From Peribacillus frigoritolerans (GTDB lineage: Bacteria; Bacillota; Bacilli; Bacillales; DSM-1321): DNA of 64,000 bases. Shown here in pieces: positions 1 through 7,424 of the stretch (positions are counted from its first letter, which is position 1; every line of letters begins with the position of its first letter). The stretch lies in assembly GCF_030676415.1 (NCBI RefSeq), contig NZ_JAUUTW010000005.1:1-64000 (forward strand). The letters are read 5' to 3'. The position numbers and the translations under genes were made by a program. The notes beneath the pieces were generated by a model that did not search any database, was not told the origin of the DNA, and worked only from the letters and a program-made list of their open reading frames with translations.

Positions 1-92
1 AGCGAGTCCAAGGGAGACCCCACAGGCGCAAGTGCGCCGAGGAGGCTCCCGGACCGCCCGCGAAAAGCGAGTGCCTGAAGTGGAAATCAACG
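1..92 (+). repeat. Interspersed GC-rich repeat, copy 1 (cut by window edge)
   Basis: This stretch is far richer in GC than its surroundings and shares its core with the reverse complement of 2315-2445, for example GAGGAGGCTCCCGGACCGCC followed by CGCG and AAAGCGAGTGCCTG. It has no open reading frame. The left end is missing because the window starts inside the element. Repeats of this kind occur in many copies in Bacillaceae genomes; their function is not known to me. Confidence 0.8.
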
Positions 93-109
93 TCCAAATT
101 TGTACAAGC

Positions 110-156
110 CAAAAAAAACTGTAGACAAACTCGATTTTCATCGAGTTTGTCTACAG
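110..156 (-). terminator. Intrinsic terminator of the rocG operon
   Basis: A perfect 16-bp stem (119-134 with 141-156, arm CTGTAGACAAACTCGA) with a 6-nt loop is followed on the minus strand by a run of eight T (A-run at 111-118). It lies about 40 bp after the stop of the last gene of the leftward operon. Confidence 0.9.
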
Positions 157-197
157 TCTGAGAAGATGAATCATTTCATCTTCTTTTCATTTTTATA

Positions 198-446
198 TTA
201 ATCGCTGCCGGTAACAAATAAATCTTCTTTAAAATAGGCGAGGACCTCGCCGGCCACCACTGGTTCGCCCTCCAATACCTCCAATGATTCAATTTTCCCG
301 CTGACACCCATGTCAATGATTTCCACACGTCCATCTGCCTTCTTAATCTGAAATAATTGTTCCCATTCATAAAATCTGGAATTTTTGGATATTGAAATTT
401 TTTCAATCCTGCCATCACAAGGGCTAAGAATCACATCAACGTACAT
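198..446 (-). CDS. Small biotinyl/lipoyl-like domain protein lacking the attachment lysine
   Basis: This 82-aa protein resembles the barrel-sandwich (biotinyl/lipoyl) fold. Residues 8-35 (SPCDGRIEKI and following) and about 46-75 (GVSGKIESLEVLEGEPVVAG, then EVLAYFKED) read like the two half-hammerheads of carrier domains. The usual modifiable lysine in an E-x-M-K-M or D-K type hairpin is absent, so it is unlikely to be biotinylated or lipoylated. It is the third gene of a probable operon behind the glutamate dehydrogenase, 17 bp after the preceding gene, with GAAGGAAGG upstream of its ATG and a strong terminator behind. Its function is unknown. Confidence 0.6.
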   Translation of the reverse strand: MYVDVILSPCDGRIEKISISKNSRFYEWEQLFQIKKADGRVEIIDMGVSGKIESLEVLEGEPVVAGEVLAYFKEDLFVTGSD

Positions 447-463
447 TTACATCATTCCTTCCT

Positions 464-754
464 TCAGTATTCTTCAAAATGAAATGGGGTTTGTAAGACT
501 AATTTGAGAAAGTTTTGGAACTCATGTATATCTTCTTGTTCAATGCCAAGGGTCGGAGCCCAGTACTGATCTAAATTAATATCATTGGCACAAAGCAGGA
601 TCATTCTTCCGCTTTGCATGGAAGTCACCATTGCTTTACCGAAAAACTGGGCCGAATATACAATGGTCACATCATATCTATAATCTTGTGACAATAAGCA
701 ATAATGATGAATAGCTTGGTTTTCTTTATTTTCGGAAAGAATATCAAAATTCAA
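464..754 (-). CDS. Small conserved protein, SAV0927/DUF3055-like
   Basis: This 96-aa soluble protein has a pattern I associate with the SAV0927 (DUF3055) family: a YDVTIVYSAQFFGKAMVTSMQSG core, then an acidic ED-x2-EF helix near the C-terminus. The start is TTG at 752-754, supported by a GGAGG 7 bp upstream. It sits between the glutamate dehydrogenase (34 bp upstream) and the carrier-like protein in one leftward operon. No catalytic motif is visible. A decayed copy of its first codons and ribosome binding site lies at 14276-14343. The family assignment is from memory of the pattern and is tentative. Confidence 0.55.
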   Translation of the reverse strand: MNFDILSENKENQAIHHYCLLSQDYRYDVTIVYSAQFFGKAMVTSMQSGRMILLCANDINLDQYWAPTLGIEQEDIHEFQNFLKLVLQTPFHFEEY

Positions 755-788
755 CGGATTGCCTCCTTTCTTGTAAACCCTAATTCGT

Positions 789-2066
789 TCAGAACCTGAC
801 CCAACCTCGAAGCTGGGATGCTTCTGCTATTTTGCGAATCCCTTCAATGTAAGCAGCCACTTTCATGTTCACTGAATATTTTTGTGAGGTATGATATACA
901 TTCAAAAAGCTGGCCGTTATCTTTTCCTTCAATCGTTCATCCACAAGCTCTTCCGTCCAGTAATAACCTTGGTTGTTCTGGCACCATTCAAAATACGAGA
1001 CTATCACCCCTCCTGAATTCGCCAAAATATCCGGGACTAGCACTATACCTTTATCATCGAGAATCTTGATCGCTTCCTTTGTTGTCGGCCCATTTGCTGC
1101 TTCGATCAGGATTTCACATTTTAATCGTTTTGCATTATCTTTATTCACCACTCCGCTAATAGCTGCGGGAATCAGCACATCACACTCTTTTTCCAATAAT
1201 TCTTGATTGGATAATGAATCTTTGTATACGTTCGAAACGACCCCAAACGAGTCCCTGTTCTCCAAAAGGTAAGGAATGTCCAAGCCGTTCGGATCATATA
1301 AACCTCCAAGCTCATCCGCTATTCCGACAACCTTAGCCCCCATTTCATGTAAATACAATGCTAAATGACTGCCAACATTCCCGAAGCCCTGGATGATTAC
1401 CCGCATGCCTTCAATAGGAATCCCCTTTAAATCACATATCATTTGAAGTGTATATAATACTCCCTTGGAAGTGGCTTTTTCCCTGCCCTTCGATCCTCCT
1501 AATCTCAGAGGCTTTCCTGTAATGAAGCCTGGTGAATCGAATTCCCTGATGTGATCGTATTCATCCAGCATCCAGGCCATGATTTGTGAATTCGTATACA
1601 TATCAGGTGCCGGAATATCTTTTGTAGGGCCCACTATTTGACTTACTGCCCTGACATACCCTCTGCTTAATCGTTCTAGCTCAGATGAACTCATCTGTCT
1701 GGGATCACACACAATGCCACCTTTTGCCCCTCCATATGGAAGGTCGGTTATTCCGCATTTCAAGCTCATCCATCCGGCCAATGCCTTAACTTCTTCAGGA
1801 GTGACATCCGGGTGAAACCGAATTCCCCCTTTCGTTGGACCGGCTGCATCATTATGTTGAGCCCTATACCCTTGAAACATCCTAGTCTCCCCATTATCCA
1901 TTTGAATAGGAATACAGACTTCCAGAAAACGCATTGGCGCTTTCAGAAAATCAAAAACCTGATCTGGATAGTCCAAAACATGAATCGCTTCTTTTAAGAT
2001 ATCCTGGAATTCTTGCAGTGGATTATCCAATTGACGTTTTTCAATTACCTTAATTTTCTCTGTCAT
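789..2066 (-). CDS. rocG: NAD-dependent glutamate dehydrogenase (RocG/GudB type)
   Basis: The 425-aa protein has the normal length and layout of hexameric glutamate dehydrogenases. GPTKGGIRFHP has K79, which binds the substrate gamma-carboxylate. PYGGAKGG carries the catalytic K115. PAPDM follows, then a Rossmann motif GFGNVG and AANGPTT near the C-terminus. It deaminates glutamate to 2-oxoglutarate in the cytoplasm, the last step of arginine, ornithine and proline breakdown. A sigma-54 type promoter and an upstream palindrome precede it, as for B. subtilis rocG (also SigL-dependent), which is why rocG is preferred over gudB. It heads a three-gene operon ending at the terminator at 110-156. 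Confidence 0.92.
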   Translation of the reverse strand: MTEKIKVIEKRQLDNPLQEFQDILKEAIHVLDYPDQVFDFLKAPMRFLEVCIPIQMDNGETRMFQGYRAQHNDAAGPTKGGIRFHPDVTPEEVKALAGWMSLKCGITDLPYGGAKGGIVCDPRQMSSSELERLSRGYVRAVSQIVGPTKDIPAPDMYTNSQIMAWMLDEYDHIREFDSPGFITGKPLRLGGSKGREKATSKGVLYTLQMICDLKGIPIEGMRVIIQGFGNVGSHLALYLHEMGAKVVGIADELGGLYDPNGLDIPYLLENRDSFGVVSNVYKDSLSNQELLEKECDVLIPAAISGVVNKDNAKRLKCEILIEAANGPTTKEAIKILDDKGIVLVPDILANSGGVIVSYFEWCQNNQGYYWTEELVDERLKEKITASFLNVYHTSQKYSVNMKVAAYIEGIRKIAEASQLRGWVRF

Positions 2067-2101
2067 TTTAGCACCTCACTTTTATTCTTATAACTTTATT
2101 A

Positions 2102-2117
2102 AGCAACTTTCATGCCA
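2102..2117 (-). promoter_or_regulatory. Sigma-54 (-24/-12) promoter of rocG
   Basis: On the minus strand this reads TGGCATGAAAGTTGCT. The invariant GG (-24) and GC (-12) are exactly 10 bp apart, and only two bases differ from TGGCAC-N5-TTGCA. Transcription would begin near 2091, about 25 bp before the ATG. Confidence 0.75.
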
Positions 2118-2205
2118 GGTTTGAGGATATAGTGTGGATAGCAATATACCGCCATTTGCAATCATCAATATGACACATACATTCATCAGGACATATGTAT
2201 TAATT

Positions 2206-2230
2206 CATAAGCAATTCAGGTTTGCATATG
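2206..2230. promoter_or_regulatory. Palindrome, candidate activator (UAS) site for rocG
   Basis: Two 9-bp arms (CATAAGCAA and TTGCATATG, 8 of 9 complementary) flank a 7-bp centre, about 90-110 bp upstream of the -24 element. The TATGCAAA-type arms resemble what I recall of RocR binding sites. The activator gene itself is not in the window, so the assignment is inference. Confidence 0.45.
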
Positions 2231-2250
2231 TAAAAAGTGATGATTAAAAA

Positions 2251-2282
2251 CATAAAAAAAACGCATCCTTTTTAGAATGCGT
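2251..2282 (-). terminator. Intrinsic terminator, minus strand
   Basis: ACGCAT pairs with ATGCGT around an A/T-rich loop (2261-2282). An A-run at 2253-2261 supplies the U-tract on the minus strand. It probably ended transcripts coming from the permease side before the transposase relic and the repeat separated the two. Confidence 0.55.
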
Positions 2283-2314
2283 CAGACTGTAAACAAACCC
2301 CGATAATAATAAAT

Positions 2315-2445
2315 TCTAACGTGGCCTCCAGGCACTCGCTTTCCGCGGGCGGTCCGGGAGCCTCCTCGGCGCCTTTGTGCCTGCGGGGCCTCCCTCGACA
2401 CGCTTTTCCCGCAGGAGTCTCGCACCTTCCGTTCCATTCAACTTT
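2315..2445 (-). repeat. Interspersed GC-rich repeat, copy 2 (complete)
   Basis: This is a complete copy, inverted relative to the fragment at 1-92. On the minus strand it contains GAGACTCCTGCGGGAAAAGC, then GAGGGAG, CCCCGCAGG, GCGCCGAGGAGGCTCCCGGA and GCGAGTGCCTGGAG. It is non-coding, GC-rich against an AT-rich background, and can fold into stems. A worn third copy is at 18190-18305. Confidence 0.85.
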
Positions 2446-2544
2446 GTTTATCTTTTAAATAGAACCCTTTTGCCTACCAGTCTTATTTGTTTTTAAAAAA
2501 GAAGTATTAAAGTTTGAAGTGAAAAGGATACTTTCTAACATGAT

Positions 2545-3010
2545 TCTATTAAGCGAAATCGACTTTAAATGTTATTTTATGTCATTTGGCGCCATCGAAA
2601 CATTTGGTTCGTATAATTGAGTCCGCCATTGATATCTCTTTCATTTATGACTTGGTGAAAGATATGTATTCAGAGGTAGTACGCCCAAGTATTGACCCAG
2701 TGATTTTGGTTAAACTGACATTCATTCAATCTACCTATTTATTCGATTGATGCGTAAGACCATTGAAGAGGTAAATACGAACGTGGCCTATGCTGATTAT
2801 CAGGTTATGTCATACATGATAAAGGACCTCACTTCTCTACTACTTATGGAAAAATTCGCTGATGCAAAAGAAAAGCCATGGCATGCTTTGGACAACAAGC
2901 GGACGTAAAATATTGTCGATGCAGGCGACGCTTACCTTCGCTGCCAGGAATTTAAGAAGATATCCAACTGGACAGGCAAGGGCCAGAAATGGTCGCGGTC
3001 ATTTATTCTT
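2545..3010 (+). pseudogene. Decayed IS1182-family transposase
   Basis: Two separated stretches match the two ends of an IS1182-type (DUF772) transposase. At 2631-2735 the reading ISFIYDLVKDMYSEVVRPSI, followed by DPVILVKLTFIQ, is the typical N-terminal block. At 2862-2960 the reading KKSHGMLWTTSGRKILSMQA, followed by TLTFAARNL, is the typical C-terminal block. Several hundred central codons are gone, and frameshifts and stops interrupt the rest. I could not define terminal inverted repeats. The element is dead. Confidence 0.75.
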
Positions 3011-3040
3011 TAAACCTGCTTCAAATCCAATTAAAAATCA

Positions 3041-3076
3041 AAAAGGTTCCGGAATGAAACCATTCCGAAACCTTTT
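3041..3076. terminator. Strong hairpin with A- and T-flanks (bidirectional terminator)
   Basis: A 16-bp arm AAAAGGTTCCGGAATG and its near-perfect complement flank a 4-nt loop. The A-run on the left and T-run on the right could serve either strand. It lies at the end of the transposase relic. Confidence 0.65.
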
Positions 3077-3093
3077 GAAGTCTATTAACTGAA

Positions 3094-3117
3094 GCATCCT
3101 TATCGGATGCGTTTTTT
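3094..3117 (+). terminator. Intrinsic terminator, plus strand
   Basis: GCATCC pairs with GGATGC around a short loop and is followed by GTTTTTT. It faces away from the permease gene, so it probably belongs to the transposase relic. Confidence 0.55.
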
Positions 3118-3128
3118 CTTGGAAAATC

Positions 3129-4475
3129 TCATAGCTGAATTTCTTCAACTTGGTATTGGGGCGGAGCCTTCCGGAATGCCTTTGTGATATATAATAGATA
3201 ACAAAAGCCAATAATGAACCAACTTGTCCCCATTATTAGGGAACTTGCCTCAAGGTTGATCCAAAGAATGCTAATTGCTATGGCTCCAATTAAAGGCATA
3301 ATTAAGTATTGAATACACCCCTTTATCGTTCGATGCTTCTTTTCCCGAATGATAAAATGGCTGATCACTGACAGATTTACAAAGGTAAATGCCATTAATG
3401 CACCAAAGTTGATCAGTGACGTTGCTGTGACTAAATCAAAGAATAAAGCCGACAATGAAATGACTCCGACTATGAGTACATTAATGGCTGGTGTCTTCCA
3501 TTTAGGGTGAATAAACCCAATCCATTTTTCCGGAAATACTTTATCACGTCCCATAACATACAAAAGACGGGAAACGCTGGCATGCGATGCTAGTCCCGAG
3601 GCTAGCGTATTGACGAAAGTGGTACAAAGAAAAATGGATTGAAATAGCTTCCCGCCTACATAAAGGGCGATTTCCGGTAATGCAGCATCCGGTTCCTTAA
3701 AACGGGATATATCCGGAAAAAAGAGCTGAATAAAGAAAGATGCGGTAATGAAGATGATTCCACCCCAAAGTGCAGTTAAAAATATCGCTTTTGGTATCGT
3801 TTTTTTCGGATCCGGCGTTTCCTCAGATAGTGTCGTTACCGCATCAAATCCCAAAAAGGAAAAACAAAGGATCGTGGCCCCGGTTATTATGGCCGAAACG
3901 TCCATTCCTTCTTTTATGAAAGGGATTATTGTAAACACTTCTCCTGTACCTTCTCCATTATTCAAACCTTTGACAACAAGAATGATGAACACTGCCATGA
4001 TGGCAATCTGAATTAAAACAAAAAGCGCATTAAAGTTAGCTAGTACATTGACGCTCCTGAGATTGAGAATGGTGACGATTGCAACGAACACTACTACCCA
4101 AATCCATGTAGGAACTCCTGGAAATAATGCTGTCAGATAAATCTTGGTCAACAATGCATTTACCATAGGTAAAAACAAATAGTCTAACAACGAAGACCAT
4201 CCTACCAGGAATCCTAAATGCGGGTTTATGGCCTTTTGCGTATAAGTGTAGGCAGAACCTGCAGCAGGAAAAACCTTTACAAGTTCTCCATAGCTTGCAG
4301 CTGTAAAAAGCATCCCCACCAATGCAACGATATAGGCAGTCGGCACATGGCCGCCCGTAATCCCAGATACAATGCCGAATGTATCAAATACGACCATGGG
4401 GGTCATATATGCTAACCCCATCATAACGATTTGCCATAATTTCAGTGATCTTTTCAATGTAACCTCATTTTCCAT
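3129..4475 (-). CDS. APC-superfamily amino acid/polyamine permease (PuuP-like)
   Basis: This 448-aa integral membrane protein has about 12 hydrophobic segments. The first carries [20 protein letters not shown], and [15 protein letters not shown] is the conserved loop of APC polyamine/amino acid transporters. It is divergent from an agmatinase-type gene 421 bp away, and both have sigma-54 promoters, so import of agmatine, putrescine or a related guanidino compound is the best guess. The leader carries a perfect cre box, implying carbon catabolite repression. The start ATG is preceded by AAGGAGGAATG. The substrate is not shown by the sequence. Confidence 0.85.
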   Translation of the reverse strand: MENEVTLKRSLKLWQIVMMGLAYMTPMVVFDTFGIVSGITGGHVPTAYIVALVGMLFTAASYGELVKVFPAAGSAYTYTQKAINPHLGFLVGWSSLLDYLFLPMVNALLTKIYLTALFPGVPTWIWVVVFVAIVTILNLRSVNVLANFNALFVLIQIAIMAVFIILVVKGLNNGEGTGEVFTIIPFIKEGMDVSAIITGATILCFSFLGFDAVTTLSEETPDPKKTIPKAIFLTALWGGIIFITASFFIQLFFPDISRFKEPDAALPEIALYVGGKLFQSIFLCTTFVNTLASGLASHASVSRLLYVMGRDKVFPEKWIGFIHPKWKTPAINVLIVGVISLSALFFDLVTATSLINFGALMAFTFVNLSVISHFIIREKKHRTIKGCIQYLIMPLIGAIAISILWINLEASSLIMGTSWFIIGFCYLLYITKAFRKAPPQYQVEEIQL

Positions 4476-4489
4476 CTATCATTCCTCCT

Positions 4490-4503
4490 TGAAACCGCTT
4501 TCA
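4490..4503 (-). promoter_or_regulatory. CcpA cre box in the permease leader
   Basis: TGAAACCGCTTTCA matches the cre consensus TGWAANCGNTNWCA at every position. It lies between the start site predicted from the sigma-54 promoter and the ATG. CcpA bound here would act as a roadblock, as known for other SigL-dependent catabolic genes. Confidence 0.75.
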
Positions 4504-4580
4504 AACTAGTAGGTTCAATTTCTTTACTAGATTAATCTCATTCCTCCCTCTTTTATAAAAGTTTTACATGTATACCTTAA

Positions 4581-4596
4581 TGCAATTTATGTGCCA
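4581..4596 (-). promoter_or_regulatory. Sigma-54 promoter of the permease
   Basis: The minus strand reads TGGCACATAAATTGCA, an exact match to TGGCAC-N5-TTGCA. Transcription should start near 4570, leaving a leader of about 95 nt that contains the cre box. Confidence 0.85.
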
Positions 4597-4639
4597 CATG
4601 ATTTCGGTTTACTTTGACAAACGAAAAACGCCTAAAATG

Positions 4640-4780
4640 CTACTTAATTCCTGTATTTTTAACGGAAAATGATTGATTCATGGAAATGAAGTCTTTCAGC
4701 ATCTCTTCCATCGGCGATTCAATTTCCCATAAATTATTCGCCTTTGCATACACAAAGCCAATGTTATCTGGTAAAAACAC
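4640..4780 (-). pseudogene. Coding relic between the divergent sigma-54 promoters
   Basis: An open frame of 46 codons ends at a TAG at 4640-4642. It reads VFLPDNIGFVYAKANN and then LWEIESPMEEMLKDFI, which looks like real protein. A stop precedes the GTG at 4778-4780 and there is no ribosome binding site, so it is probably the C-terminal remnant of a lost gene. I do not recognise the family. Confidence 0.4.
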
Positions 4781-4803
4781 TCATTAATTCACTTACTTTG
4801 ACT

Positions 4804-4819
4804 TGGCATGATAATTGCA
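4804..4819 (+). promoter_or_regulatory. Sigma-54 promoter of the agmatinase gene
   Basis: TGGCATGATAATTGCA differs from TGGCAC-N5-TTGCA at one position. GG and GC are 10 bp apart. Transcription would start near 4831, about 65 bp before the ATG. Confidence 0.8.
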
Positions 4820-4895
4820 TGATTAATCATCTATAGGAATTCATTTATATGAATTTCAAAACTATTAAGTTATAAGAAAATGGAGGAATAGAAAA

Positions 4896-5864
4896 ATGAA
4901 ATATCCTTTATCACCTGATGTTAAACCAGAGTTTTGTACCACGGGATCATTTATGCGCTTACCTTCTACAAGAGAAAATGCCAAATTGGCAGTGGTAGGT
5001 ATGCCTTTTGATACAGCTGCTTCATTCAGGGTAGGAGCCCGGTTTGCTCCACAGGCGGTCCGCCAAGCATCCATGACGTTGTTTCCTTATCATCCCATTC
5101 ACAAGGTATTTCCGTTTGACGAATGTAATGCCATTGATATTGGGGATGTTTCGGTGATTCCCCATAATATACATCGAAGCTATGAGTTAATTGAAAAGGC
5201 TATGTCAGACTTGATGAAAAACGGGATCATTCCAATAGGCATCGGAGGAGATCATTCAGTAACATTGGCTAATCTAAGAGCAGCCGCAAAAATACACGGT
5301 CCTGTTGCACTTCTTCATTTTGATTCACATACTGATACCTGGGATACTTACTACGATGAAAAATACTGGCATGGTTCCCCGTTTATCCGTGCATATGAGG
5401 AAGGCTTGCTCCAAACGGATAAAGTTTTCCAGATTGGCATCAGAGGTACGCTCAATCATCCAGGAGATATAGATTCAAGTACAGATCTAGGCTACAATGT
5501 GATAACTACGCCCGAGCTGAAGAAAAGAGGAATTGAAGATGTCGTGAAGGAAGTCAGGAAAGCCATTGGGGATACACCATGTTTCTTGACCTTTGATATT
5601 GATTTTGTTGATCCGTCCTGCGCTCCTGGAACTGGCACATTGGAGGTCGGCGGTCTAAATAGCTTTGAAACCCTAGAGATGATACGCTCTCTGCAAGGAT
5701 TCAACTTTATTGGGTTCGACCTGGTGGAAGTCCTCCCGCCGTATGATCCAACACAAATTACTACACTATTGGCAGCCACCATCATTCATGACTTTGCCAG
5801 TTTAGTAGCCTTACAACTAAAAGAAGAACAAAAAAAGGAGAATTCAACCGAAAAAAGCTTATAG
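4896..5864 (+). CDS. speB: Ureohydrolase: agmatinase / guanidinobutyrase family
   Basis: The 322-aa protein carries all manganese-cluster motifs of the arginase superfamily: GGDHS (H120), HFDSHTDT (D143, H145, D147) and FDIDFVDPSCAPGTGT. These enzymes hydrolyse a guanidino group to urea and an amine. Family and context (divergent polyamine-type permease, sigma-54 promoter, glutamate dehydrogenase nearby) suggest agmatine to putrescine, but guanidinobutyrate, guanidinopropionate or guanidine hydrolases look alike at this level. It is monocistronic, with GGAGGAAT before the ATG and a terminator behind. Confidence 0.82.
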   Translation: MKYPLSPDVKPEFCTTGSFMRLPSTRENAKLAVVGMPFDTAASFRVGARFAPQAVRQASMTLFPYHPIHKVFPFDECNAIDIGDVSVIPHNIHRSYELIEKAMSDLMKNGIIPIGIGGDHSVTLANLRAAAKIHGPVALLHFDSHTDTWDTYYDEKYWHGSPFIRAYEEGLLQTDKVFQIGIRGTLNHPGDIDSSTDLGYNVITTPELKKRGIEDVVKEVRKAIGDTPCFLTFDIDFVDPSCAPGTGTLEVGGLNSFETLEMIRSLQGFNFIGFDLVEVLPPYDPTQITTLLAATIIHDFASLVALQLKEEQKKENSTEKSL

Positions 5865-5923
5865 GAGCAAACAGTAACTATGAAAGAAGGACATCATTTC
5901 AGGTCGATACTGTTACCGTTCAA

Positions 5924-5960
5924 AAGGCATCTGCTTTTAGTGAAAGCAGATGCCTTTTTT
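5924..5960 (+). terminator. Terminator of the agmatinase gene
   Basis: The arm AAGGCATCTGCTTT (5924-5937) pairs with AAAGCAGATGCCTT and is followed by a T-run. Confidence 0.9.
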
Positions 5961-6060
5961 CTATGTAATCTTTTCTCTTGTCCTGCTATTTCCACTATAA
6001 ATCATTTTCATATAAACTGATGAACAAGTTCGAGCTTCTATCGGTGTGGGAAAATAAAAA

Positions 6061-6090
6061 ACACATCCCATCAGAAAAAATGGGATGTGT
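6061..6090 (-). terminator. Terminator of the first M14 carboxypeptidase gene
   Basis: ACACATCCCA pairs with TGGGATGTGT around an A-rich loop. The A-rich tract to the left gives a U-tract on the minus strand, directly behind the stop at 6098. Confidence 0.85.
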
Positions 6091-6097
6091 CATCATT

Positions 6098-7162
6098 TTA
6101 TTCGTCCGATTCTGCCCCAGGACGATTGTATTGTGTTGGCAGCGTGTCCCAAAAGCTTGCATCAGCAGTTTCAATTGAATCATCGGCAATAGCCCTGACA
6201 GCTGCATCCAAAGTGGTTACCGTTTGCTTTATTAGATAGCCATTACTTTTTTGTCCAAGCGCTACTGACTCGACATTGTGGTCCGACATACCTCGCATCT
6301 CAAAGAGCAGTGTAGCAATATCATAACGAACGGCTGCACCATTACGGCCTATATTTACTCCAGAACCGCCATCATACCTACCAATATGCCCCCAACCAGT
6401 TGGTTCAATGGAGTTATATACAACAGCACCCAGTTTTTTTGACGCTTCTAACACTTCAGGCTTTACGTTTGCGTTTGTAGGATAAAGAATTGAACCTGAA
6501 ACAAGTTCACCGTCCGTTTCACTTAGCGTCCCTTGATGATGTAAATCTATCATATAATCTATATCGTATTTCGCAAATACATTTTCGTGTAAAGCCTTTA
6601 CCTCTACTTGCATGGAATCAGTTTTTTTATCATGCTCACGGTTCAAGTCGATCCCATTTGCATTTGCCCGTGTTAGATGCCGATCACCTTTTGCTAAATA
6701 GTCATCAAGAGGGAAATTAACATCTCCCATGGCCCCATCTGCATTTAACATGGGTATGATCAGGATATTAACATTTTCCAATAAACCTTTAGTCTTATCC
6801 GTGCCTAGATGTTTAATGAATTCGAGTGCACCCTCAGTAGTCAGTTGTTCATTTCCATGCTGTTGAGTTAAAAATAGTATAGTAGGATTTTCAGGATTTG
6901 ACATGTACTTCGCTAGGTAAATATCCCTCCCTTTTACCGTTTGCCCGATTACTTCCAGTGCCAGCTTTTCTTGTTTAGCATCCTGTGTTTCAAGATAGCT
7001 TACCAAGCTTTCATATGTATGAAGATTTGAAGTTGTCACTTGACCATTTCCAGCACTGGGGCCATTTCCAACCGCTCCGACTGGTAGCGCAACAGCTGTT
7101 ACTGCGCTTAACGTCATTAAACTAGATAATGAAACTGATAGAACTTTCTTTTTAAAATTCAA
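6098..7162 (-). CDS. Secreted M14 zinc metallocarboxypeptidase
   Basis: The 354-aa precursor begins with a Sec signal peptide (KKK, hydrophobic stretch, cleavage near residue 30). The M14 zinc ligands are present: H and E in QQHGNE and H in DLHHQG. The substrate-binding DLNRE and the catalytic glutamate in LLFEMRG are also seen. The start is TTG with AAGGAGG 7 bp upstream. It should trim C-terminal residues from peptides outside the cell. A second, diverged M14 gene lies upstream on the same strand, but a terminator between them points to separate transcripts. Confidence 0.85.
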   Translation of the reverse strand: MNFKKKVLSVSLSSLMTLSAVTAVALPVGAVGNGPSAGNGQVTTSNLHTYESLVSYLETQDAKQEKLALEVIGQTVKGRDIYLAKYMSNPENPTILFLTQQHGNEQLTTEGALEFIKHLGTDKTKGLLENVNILIIPMLNADGAMGDVNFPLDDYLAKGDRHLTRANANGIDLNREHDKKTDSMQVEVKALHENVFAKYDIDYMIDLHHQGTLSETDGELVSGSILYPTNANVKPEVLEASKKLGAVVYNSIEPTGWGHIGRYDGGSGVNIGRNGAAVRYDIATLLFEMRGMSDHNVESVALGQKSNGYLIKQTVTTLDAAVRAIADDSIETADASFWDTLPTQYNRPGAESDE

Positions 7163-7354
7163 TAAAAACCCTCCTTATCAAATATAATAACCATAAAAAT
7201 AACTATTAATAATATTCTGACATTTTTACTACTTTATGTTAATAGTGAAAAATAACTATGTTTCCAAATAGTTTTCTTCTACACAATATAACTTGAAAGG
7301 AATTACTTCTACAAAGGCGGTATTCCAAATAAACATTTTCTGTTCCCGATGAAG

Positions 7355-7380
7355 AAAAACCAGGCGGGTACCCGTCTGGT
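7355..7380 (-). terminator. Terminator of the second M14 gene
   Basis: ACCAGGCGGG and CCCGTCTGGT form the stem with a 2-4 nt loop. AAAAA on the left supplies the minus-strand U-tract. Confidence 0.8.
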
Positions 7381-7424
7381 TACTTCAATCTATACTGGAA
7401 GTTGATAAAAGTATCCAATTTTCA

